A program made the translations under genes and the position numbers. From Plotosus lineatus (taxonomy: Eukaryota; Chordata; Actinopteri; Siluriformes; Plotosidae), in assembly GCA_024760905.1 (NCBI GenBank), contig CM045750.1, positions 16,464,419 through 16,528,418 on the forward strand: DNA of 64,000 nucleotides, read 5' to 3'. The stretch's first letter is position 1. Each line of letters begins with the position of its first letter. Shown in pieces: positions 56,599-64,000 of the stretch. The notes under the pieces are model-generated. The model did no database searches. It was not told the DNA's origin and saw only the letters and a program-made list of their open reading frames with translations.

Positions 56599-57018
56599 TT
56601 AATTTTTGTTAAAAAAAATTAATTGTGCAGGAATGAAACAGTCACATCTTAAAGCTAATGTACTGCAGGCATCAAGATCTGAATCAGCTCCCACACTGCG
56701 ATGATCATGATGGCTATGATTTGAATGATGCCCAACACACATTCGGACCAGCTGCCGACCAGTCAAGTGGTGTTAATGTTCAAACCGATCAGCTTGCATG
56801 TGTTTACCACAGGAATGGCACAATCTGATTGGTTTCCTACCTTGAGATTATAAGCAATTATTTAATGAGGAATGGATAATGTGGAGATTTTAAATTGAGG
56901 GGGTGCCCTCTGCTTGATAAAGGCCAGGATCTGAATCACAGCCATAACATACCGAATGCTCAACTGTTCTATTATTTATTCAAAATATTTTTACTGCATC
57001 ATAGATGGTGTGAAGAAA
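56599..57018. other. No gene seen
   Basis: No recognised feature. Confidence 0.4.
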
Positions 57019-57019
57019 T

Positions 57020-57163
57020 GGTATGAGTTGCATGTTATTTTCAGCTAGCATGTGTTTGCTTGTATTTTCTCTGGGTCCTCTAGGGTTTCCTCCTACAATT
57101 CAAATACATGCACATTTGACTAACTGGTTGTTCCTAAGTGCCCCGAGTTGTGGGTATAAGTGT

Positions 57164-57240
<77 letters not shown>
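57020..57240 (+). mobile_element. HE-like SINE, type C, with (TG)37
   Basis: 'tctctgggtcctctagggtt' and 'gactaactggttgttccta' lead into (TG)n at 57167-57240. The microsatellite has replaced the tail at the usual TG-rich position. Confidence 0.75.
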
Positions 57241-57241
<1 letters not shown>

Positions 57242-57521
57242 ATTTCTAAATTCACCACTATTAAGCTGTGTACTGCATATGGCCATCATGTAGCTGGTCA
57301 GACTAAGCTATATCCCAACAGGATTTATTATTATTCCCAACAGAATATGTTTACACTTGTCTCAATTAATATCTCACTCAAAACAAATTGTGCTTGCAAA
57401 CTGCAATTATCCTTACAGTTTCCTAATACTCAGAGTTTAATTAAAATAATTAATTTTCTCATTAGTTTGACATAACTGATTTCAATGAGGCAACACTTGT
57501 GTAATTAATCGAAGATTTTTG

Positions 57522-57905
57522 GTGAGTTCATGATGGCGTAGCAGTTAACACGTCCGTCTTATAGCAAGAAGGCCTTGGGTTTGAGTCGTAGGCTTAGGAT
57601 GGGTGTTTCTGTGTGGAGTTTGGATGTTCTCACCGTGATTGCGCGGTTTTCCTTTGGGTTCTATGGTTTCCTCTCATTGTCAAGACAAATACATTATAAT
57701 AGACTAATCAGCTCAAATCAATTCCAAATCGCCGTAGGTGTGAGAGGGAGACTGAATGATTGTGTGTGAGTGTGTTGGCCCTGTGGTTGTTTGAGGTGTT
57801 CAGAGTGTACCCAGTTTCCAACCTAGGTCCAGCTGAAATAGGCTCCAGCCTCCCTGACACTCTAATAGGATTAAATGTTTCGACAAATGGGTGAAAAATT
57901 TGTTA
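57522..57905 (+). mobile_element. HE-like SINE, type C, full length
   Basis: 'catgatggcgtagcagttaa', 'gcaagaaggccttgggtttg', 'tgtgtggagtttggatgttc', 'ggtttcctctcattgtcaag', 'ataggctccagcctccctg' and end 'gacaaatgggtgaaaa'. Confidence 0.85.
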
Positions 57906-57933
57906 AGATTCAATTGCAGTTTACAAACACAAA

Positions 57934-58125
57934 TGCAGTGATCCCTCGCTACATCGTGCTTCAGTTTCTGTGGCTTCAGTGCATTGCGGGTTTTTCAAAA
58001 ATATTCATTGAAAAAAAATAAGGAAATTTAGGAAAAAGTTAAGGAAAATCCCACAAAACAAGGCCAATTATTAAAAAACCCAAAACCTCCCAACAAAACT
58101 ACTTTCAATTTTAAGGGAGGTGCAC

Positions 58126-58175
<50 letters not shown>

Positions 58176-58184
58176 ATATATCTA

Positions 58185-58263
<79 letters not shown>

Positions 58264-58468
58264 TTTGCATCTTATGCATTATTTTTTAATGTTTAATCGT
58301 TATTATAAGCTTTAATAGAATTGAATGTGTATTTATTTATATTATACACACATATACATGTACGTATATGTCAGTCGGGGGGGGGGGGTTGATACTACTT
58401 CGCAAAAATCGGCGCTTGCGGGGGGGGTCTTGGTCCCCATTAACCACAGAAAATGAGGGATCCCTGTA
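57934..58468 (+). mobile_element. MITE-1 with a large internal microsatellite
   Basis: Left tgcagtgatccctcgctac, right 'gagggatccctgta'. The internal TG-rich site has grown to (TG)n(TA)n of about 130 bp (58130-58260), between 'gaggtgcacgtctg' and 'gcatcttatgcatt'. Confidence 0.9.
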
Positions 58469-58850
58469 GTTATTTCTACAACATTCCATTTATGCAGTCT
58501 ATAAGTACCATTTTTGATCTGCTGAAGTGAGAGGTGGCAATTGGAAAGTTGAGCGCTGCCAGAATCAAATAGTTTTCTTTTGTTTGAAAAAGAAAGAAAG
58601 AAAAACTTCACTGTGCAGGGCAAAATGAAAGACACACAATCTACAGAGCTTCATCCTTTAAATACTGTACACTACATTGTCACAGGAAAAGTAATGTTTG
58701 TACAATCAAAAAGGACTACAATAACACATAAGAACAACTCTTTATCTAGTTTCTTTTTTTATACACTCCTTCTGTCCACAATTTGCATTTTAATTAGATG
58801 CTTAAACTTGTCTTTAATAAAATAAAATAGAGAAAATTGTTCTAGGATAA

Positions 58851-59025
58851 GCCCGGCATGGTGGCATAGCGGTTAGCACTGCTGCTTCAATGCAAGGAGG
58901 CCCTGAGTTAAATTGATGGGCTTGGTGAGAGCAATCCTGTGTAGACCATGTGATTTGTCTGATGATGAGCTGTTCAGGGTGTGCCTGCCTTCGCCTAGAG
59001 TCAACAGAGATAAGTGCGGCTCGAC
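58851..59025 (+). mobile_element. HE-like SINE, type C, internally deleted
   Basis: Head 'ggtggcatagcggttagcac' and 'gcaaggaggccctgagtt', then directly tail 'tgttcagggtgtgcctgcc'. The middle of the SINE is absent. Confidence 0.7.
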
Positions 59026-59845
59026 AAATGATTTGAGGGTGAAAGAATTCTATGATTCATTCAAAGCCCTGAAAACCCTGCTCTGCTTACCCGCATACGA
59101 GAGAAAATAAAGTTCCTAATTATAGATAAGAATGATGGTAAACATTTCTTTGGGAGGGAAAAAAAACTCCACATCATTACCAGGATTTCAAAAAAAAGAA
59201 AAAGAAAGAAAGAAGTAATAAGATCTGCTTCACTTTGGAAACTGTAAATTAATGAAGGGTAGCTTTTTATTCACACAAAAAACGTATATACAATATCTCG
59301 TTCCTTCTCCATTGAACATGGCTGGCATATTTAAAATAAACAAACAAACCAAAAAAAAAAACCCTTTTTCCTCAGATTGTGGATTGTTTTGCTTTAGTAT
59401 CTGCAGGGCATGTATCTATGAAATTGGAAATGGCCTTGCCAAGCATTTGGATGTTTACAGCATCTTTGAATTTTGCATTTAGTTCAATATTGGGTTAGGC
59501 TGCAAGGGAAATAGCTTGTTCAAGGGAAGTAGTGCTACGAAGCATGAAGAGTCTAGCTGTCTTACTGAGAATAAAGAACATTGGCATTTAGATATGGGAG
59601 AGATGGGCTCTATATTTAACAGTTATTTCACCAAGTAAAATCATACATGGGCTGATAACTGCTGAGGCACAAAGCAGAGTATGCCATCAGTTATATGGGA
59701 AGAGAGTTTATTGCTTTTTGTTTGTCGGGCGTTTTGTTTTATTTTCAAGTAGAGTATGTTCAACAAATTATTTCACCTTTTTTCCTGTACATATGAAGCC
59801 CAGTCAGAATGCATGATTGCTCATATCCAGTGCCTGTGAATAAAA
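59026..59845. other. No gene seen
   Basis: About 820 bases with A-rich runs at 59160 and 59350 but no repeat family or coding signal. Confidence 0.4.
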
Positions 59846-59961
59846 TAAATACAGACGCTTCCTGACTTATGTTTTAGTTCGGTTCCGGACGGCCGAACGT
59901 AAGGTGAAAAAAAAACACAAGTTGTTACTATATGTTCCAGTGACGTATGACATTCATACTG

Positions 59962-60306
59962 TACTGTCTGTCTTCCTTTCGGCTTTTTCCCTTTTACTCG
60001 GGAGTCGCCACAGCGAATCATCTGATTCGCACGTTTGATTTGGCAGAGGTTTTTACGTCGGATGCCCTTCCTGTCACAACCCTTTTTAGCAAGGGACAGA
60101 AACACACTGACGGCTTTGTAGCTACTCTTTACGAAAGTCAACAATGGTTCTTTTACATGCCTCTCACCATAGACAGTGAGAGACATGGCCCGCCTTTGAT
60201 AACCCAGTTAGCTGCACTGGGGGGGCAGTGACAACCTTGTGGAGAGTGAGACTCGAACCCCCAACCTTTGGATCAGCGATCCAGCGCCCTATACCACTAG
60301 ACCATC
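59962..60306 (-). mobile_element. tRNA-derived SINE, type A
   Basis: Complement of type A from 'gtcttcctttcggctttttc' to 'gccctataccactagacc'. The very start of the head (ccactgccc) is missing. Confidence 0.88.
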
Positions 60307-60479
60307 CATAAATATCATTACCGTATCTCATAAAACACCCCTAAATCAATTATTATAAACATAGCATTGTAAAATAATACCAAATATATCAAATAATATC
60401 AATATTAATTTCAAATAAATGAAATTCAAGCAAAATAATTTCAAATAGATAAATTTTAATCAAATTCACCCATCAAATA

Positions 60480-60708
60480 TCAAATACAGTATCAAATATA
60501 ATCTTTAACATTATCTATGATGCGATCGTTCTGCTTGTAAATCGTTCCGATGGTCGACGGAGCCATTTGGAAGAAACGTGCAACATTCACATGTTTTTCA
60601 CCAGCATCAATTTTTTTTCATAATAGCCATCTACGTTTCTAATGAAATGGCTTGCCGCTTTTTCTGATTACCGCCATCACTAGTAGGCTTACGCTTCTGA
60701 CCAACCAT
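60480..60708 (-). pseudogene. Tigger/pogo-like transposase N-terminal remnant
   Basis: Starting at the minus-strand ATG at 60708: MVGQKRKPTSDGGNQKKRQA, ISLET, a TAG, MAI, then after a one-base shift DAGEKHVNVARFFQMAPST and IGTIYKQNDRI. This is the CENP-B/Tigger-type first helix-turn-helix, which binds the transposon ends. One stop and one frameshift within 70 codons, and no DDE domain. The clade is by motif memory. Confidence 0.75.
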
Positions 60709-61146
60709 ATTTGCTTAGGGTTACAAAAGTCCACAAAACAGTGTAAACACAAAGATCACAGAGACAACATCTTAACACAAGGGTAACATGCAGTGAACTG
60801 GGAAGAAGGAGGGGCACGTTCAGTCTGTTGTTTGTAAACAGTGGACGCAGCATCATGCGTAAGTAGCGTATTACGTCAGCGCACTATGTAGGTACATCTC
60901 GTACTACAGAGAGCATGCTAAACTCAAAATTTGACATAATTTTTTATTTTAAACGTAAAATAAAAAAATACATAAAACGAATGAATGTAAAGCGGGGAGT
61001 GTCTGTACAGACGTTTCCCAACTTACGCACGATACGTTTCGAACAGCTCTTTAGATGATTTGTTTGTAAGTCGTTACAGGGTGTTCTTTAGAGGGGAACG
61101 TATGTTTAAAGCTTGCAGTAACCTATATGAGTTTGTACTGTATACA

Positions 61147-61147
<1 letters not shown>

Positions 61148-61186
<39 letters not shown>

Positions 61187-61197
61187 CTCTCTCTCTC
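61148..61197. repeat. (CT)n microsatellite
   Basis: About 25 CT units with one CG break. Confidence 0.95.
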
Positions 61198-61283
61198 CAT
61201 AATCATCTTATTTCATTCTATTGAATTTATCATTTATTGGTACAAGGTGCAAACCTCAATGCACGATAAATTATCAAGATAAC

Positions 61284-61575
61284 TGTGGCGTCAGGGACTT
61301 TCAGCCGAACCCAAAATGCAGGAGACAGAGTAGGATGAACACGAAGAGACTTTATTGTTCCACCGGAGGCATTTGAGTGAGGGGAAAACGTAGTCACTTG
61401 TCGTGAGCACAGAGCTGAAACCAGGAGCCAGAGAGATCACAGGAAAACAGGGATGTGAAGAGGGACAATCTTCTAGCACCAGGATGAGCGTGTTTATAGC
61501 ACGGTAGATTGGTGAGTAGGATCAGGTGTGCGCATTCTGATCCGCCCGCGTGTGTCAGCGCCGCCTCTCTGCCGG
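61284..61575 (-). mobile_element. LTR-like segment
   Basis: On the minus strand it has a TATA-like gctataaac (about 61493-61501) and, about 145 bases downstream, acaataaag (AATAAA, about 61350), the order expected in an LTR. GC content is higher than its flanks. Clear TG...CA ends and a target duplication were not found, so this is tentative. Confidence 0.4.
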
Positions 61576-61861
61576 AGCCTAATCGAATATTAAGTGTACC
61601 TTACGATAATGTTTAATCACATTTCATACTTATATTTATGATATCTTTCTATAGATTTTATTCAATTTCCATTTCTAGTTGTTCTTCAATTTCATTTCAC
61701 TTTCACTTTCGACCATGGACGGCCCTGTTTGGATGTCCGGATGTTCGTAAAAAGAATGTTTGTAAGTAGGGTAGTGTCTGTATATATACCAGCTAGCAAC
61801 AGCTAGACATTGACATTCACTTTTCTTGACGTCCAGTAGAATTTGAAGTCTTTATACAACA

Positions 61862-61892
61862 ACAATAATAATAATAATAATAATAATAATTA
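61862..61892. repeat. (AAT)n microsatellite
   Basis: About 10 units. Confidence 0.9.
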
Positions 61893-61925
61893 ATTTAATG
61901 TCTAATTATTTAAATGCTATAAAAA

Positions 61926-62237
61926 GGGGCAGTGGTGGTCCAGAAGTGGGGTGCTGGATTCCTGATCCCAAGGTCGGGGGTTCAAACCCCACCACTTTCA
62001 GCATGTTGTCAATGCTATCCCCCCAGTGCAACTAACTGGGCCAAAGGCCAACCATGTCTCTCACTGACTATTGAGAGAGGCATGTAAAAGAACCATTGCT
62101 GCCTTTCATCAAGTGTAGGCTTCATAGCTGTCAACGTGTTTCGACCCTGCAATGGCCTGGTGAGCTGTTCAGGGTGTACTCTTCCCTCGCCCAGAGTCGG
62201 CTGAGATGGGTGCCAGCCTCCCCGCGATCCTTATTTG
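61926..62237 (+). mobile_element. tRNA-derived SINE, type B
   Basis: Head gcagtggtggtccagaagtg and gggttcaaaccccac, body 'ccatgtctctcactgact', tail 'gctgagatgggtgccagcct' and 'cccgcgatccttattt'. The last tail bases are missing. Confidence 0.85.
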
Positions 62238-62434
62238 GGTGACATCCATGCTGCAAGCGACACAATATAATGTGTGTACATGCCATCAACCATTGGCACT
62301 GAGTGCGCCTGCACTTTGCAGTTTATTCATTATCTTTATATACGTAGTACATGTTTCTGTAAAATTATTGGCAAATATTTACAGAAGTCTGCAATCACAC
62401 AGTGCCTAAATATTTATATTAATGTTTTAATTTC

Positions 62435-62690
62435 AGTGGAGGTCCGTGGTATGGTGTGGTTGTTAGGGTGTCAGGCTTTCAATAGTGTTTCAATAGTGTT
62501 AAAACCCAACCGTGTGATCTTAACCGCAAGTGTGTCTCCGTCCACCCAGCAGTTTCGATGTGTTTCAGTAAAAATACTTTAAAGGTAACTTGCAATGGAC
62601 TCGTGTTCCATCCAGGAGCAGTTGAACTCCTACTCGTTTCACACTAAAGAACCCGAGATTAATTTAAACTCAGGCCAACAGACTTTTTCC
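62435..62690 (+). mobile_element. tRNA-like SINE, type F, decayed
   Basis: Inverted relative to 6282: 'gtatggtgtggttgttaggg', 'gtgatcttaaccgcaagtgt', 'cagtaaaaatactttaaagg' and 'gagcagttgaactcctact'. Confidence 0.55.
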
Positions 62691-63164
62691 AACCTTACTT
62701 CTATTTTAATGACAATAACATGCATTTCATTCATTACCTTATCCAGTCAGTCAGTTACAAGCCTGGACCAATAATTAGGTTGTAAACAGCAGAATTATTT
62801 AATATTTGTTGTCTTGTAGCAACGAGAAAAATCCGTCATGACTGGAAGAGAACAATTAGAGAAATTGCAAATCAATTCTGACATACAGAAATGCCAACAC
62901 TGATATGAAGATAATATACATGATCGTGTGGGATTCTGTGTAATAGTTACAAAGGAATAATAGTTCAGAAAACGTACTGTTTAAGTACAATTTTTTTTAA
63001 ATTTTAACTTATTTTGATTGTAAAAATGTATTATATTTTGTTGGAAATTTGATGTTGGTAATTGTTATAAATCTGACAAACTTTTCACTTCAGAAATTTA
63101 CAATAAATTCCACTGTATGTGGATTTAAAAAATAACTCGGTTGCCAAACTGATAAATCTTCTAA
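62691..63164. other. No gene seen
   Basis: AT-rich, no coding or repeat signal. Confidence 0.4.
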
Positions 63165-63440
63165 GGATTGTCAGGAGCCTATCCCAGCCAACTCTGTGTG
63201 TAGGTAGGGCACATCCTGAAGAGCTCGCCAGTCCAGCACAAACCAGCACATACACAGCCACACACTCACTTTCGACTCGAGGTAATTTGAAACCGCTAAT
63301 TAGCTGAATGTGTGTGCTGTTGGTCTGTTGGAGGAAACGAAAGGAAACCCATTCAAGCACAGTGACCACATGGAGAGTCCATAAAGAAACACCTGAGCCA
63401 AGGCGAGGGTTTGAACGCAGGACCCTCTTGCCATCAGGTG
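63165..63440 (-). mobile_element. HE-like SINE, type C
   Basis: 'caggagcctatcccagccaa', 'gggcacatcctgaagagctc', 'ctgttggtctgttggaggaa' and 'gaccctcttgccatcagg'. Confidence 0.75.
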
Positions 63441-63448
63441 AATGTATA

Positions 63449-63933
63449 TACAGGGATCCCTCACTTTCCGCGGTTAATTGGGACCGAGATCCCCCCCACT
63501 ACCACCGAATTTCGCGAAGTAGGATCAACCCCCCACTCCCCACACCACCCCTAGACTGACGTATACGTACATGTATATAATATCAATAAATACATATTCA
63601 ATGCTATAAATGCTTATAATAGCAATTAAATATTCAAAAATAATGCATGAGATGTAAATAAAATATAAATACCCACACATACAGACACTCAGATGCGCAC
63701 CTCACATCAATGTAACTCGTTTTGATGGGAGGTTTTGGGTTGTTTTTTGTTTTGTGTTGGTTTAGGTTTTTTTTTTTTATTTTGCATAATTGGCCTTGTT
63801 TTGTGGTATTTTCCTTAATTTCTCCCATATTCTTCCTTAATTTCCTTATTTTTTAATTCGATGAATATTTAAAAAAAAATAAAAAAAACGTGATGCACCG
63901 AAGCCACATGAATTGAAGCAAGGGTTGACTGTA
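63449..63933 (-). mobile_element. MITE-1, full length
   Basis: Left tacagggatccctcactttc with 'gcggttaattgggaccgag'; right end eroded ('gcaagggttgactgta'). Interior as in other copies. Confidence 0.9.
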
Positions 63934-64000
63934 CAGTATTTTGTAGGTCCTGTTCATTATATGTTACTCATTAAATGTTTAAAGTTGTAGGTATCCTTCA

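Larger units (their letters stand above)
59850..61005 (-). mobile_element. Tigger-like DNA transposon, deletion derivative
   Basis: Left end acagacgcttcctgacttat; right end complement acagacactccccgctttac; both follow TA. The interior holds a transposase N-terminal remnant on the minus strand (60480-60708) and a nested type A SINE at 59962-60306. The catalytic domain is absent. Confidence 0.75.
61008..61780. mobile_element. Second Tigger-like element, abutting the first
   Basis: It begins cagacgtttcccaacttacg and ends with the complement of cagacactaccctacttac, with TA on each side. The TA at 61006-61007 is shared with the element at 59850. The interior has no transposase. It holds (CT)n (61148-61197) and an LTR-like segment. 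Confidence 0.65.

Overview
This window looks like intergenic or intronic DNA from a ray-finned fish. I found no convincing host gene exon, no tRNA or rRNA gene and no CRISPR array. The organism call is inference. It rests on a teleost-type repeat load: several tRNA-headed SINE families (one resembling the zebrafish DANA/HE1 and catfish Mermaid type), an RTE-type LINE ending in (GAA)n or (ATT)n, L2-like and Tx1/L1-like LINEs, a Tc1 transposon, pogo/Tigger-like transposons, retrovirus-like LTR remnants, and very dense TG/TA microsatellites. An ostariophysan fish is plausible but not proven.

Layout. 0-5 kb: two tRNA-SINEs with 15-16 bp target duplications and HE-type repeats. 4.8-6.6 kb: a 5'-truncated RTE LINE, then an apparent solo LTR inserted in an HE-type SINE. 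7-10.6 kb: microsatellites, a palindromic-ended MITE split by a SINE, and a degenerate TCAC array. 11.7-13.7 kb: a minus-strand retroviral remnant (RNase H, integrase, polypurine tract, LTR). 14.5-19 kb: a decayed Tx1/L1-like LINE split by an RTE fragment and probably by a SINE. 20-26.9 kb: further SINEs, an L2-like RT (minus) and a LINE endonuclease fragment (plus). 27 kb: a pogo-like transposase remnant. 29-32 kb: a three-level nest, with an RTE LINE inside a MITE inside an older LINE. 32.5-33.7 kb: a non-coding Tc1-like element. 35-41 kb: SINEs and MITEs. 42.7-45.1 kb: a rearranged longer RTE LINE copy. 45.8-47.1 kb: a nearly complete Tc1 element. 48 kb: a 380-bp TA/TG block. 50-64 kb: more MITEs, a LINE 5' fragment, and two abutting Tigger-like elements.

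The elements interact more than the sequence seems to function. The SINEs carry the tail (and an internal block) of the RTE LINE, so they were probably mobilised by it. Another SINE class carries the same tRNA-derived head with a different tail. Nesting gives a relative order: Tx1 and other old LINEs, HE-type SINEs, Tigger-like elements and the MITE came first; RTE fragments, tRNA-SINEs and the solo LTR came later. No undescribed functional system is evident. The most interesting items are the ten-copy MITE family, the mosaic SINEs and the LTR with a tRNA-Pro-like primer-site motif. Most repeat boundaries were read by eye and are good to about 5-20 bases, better where a target duplication is stated.
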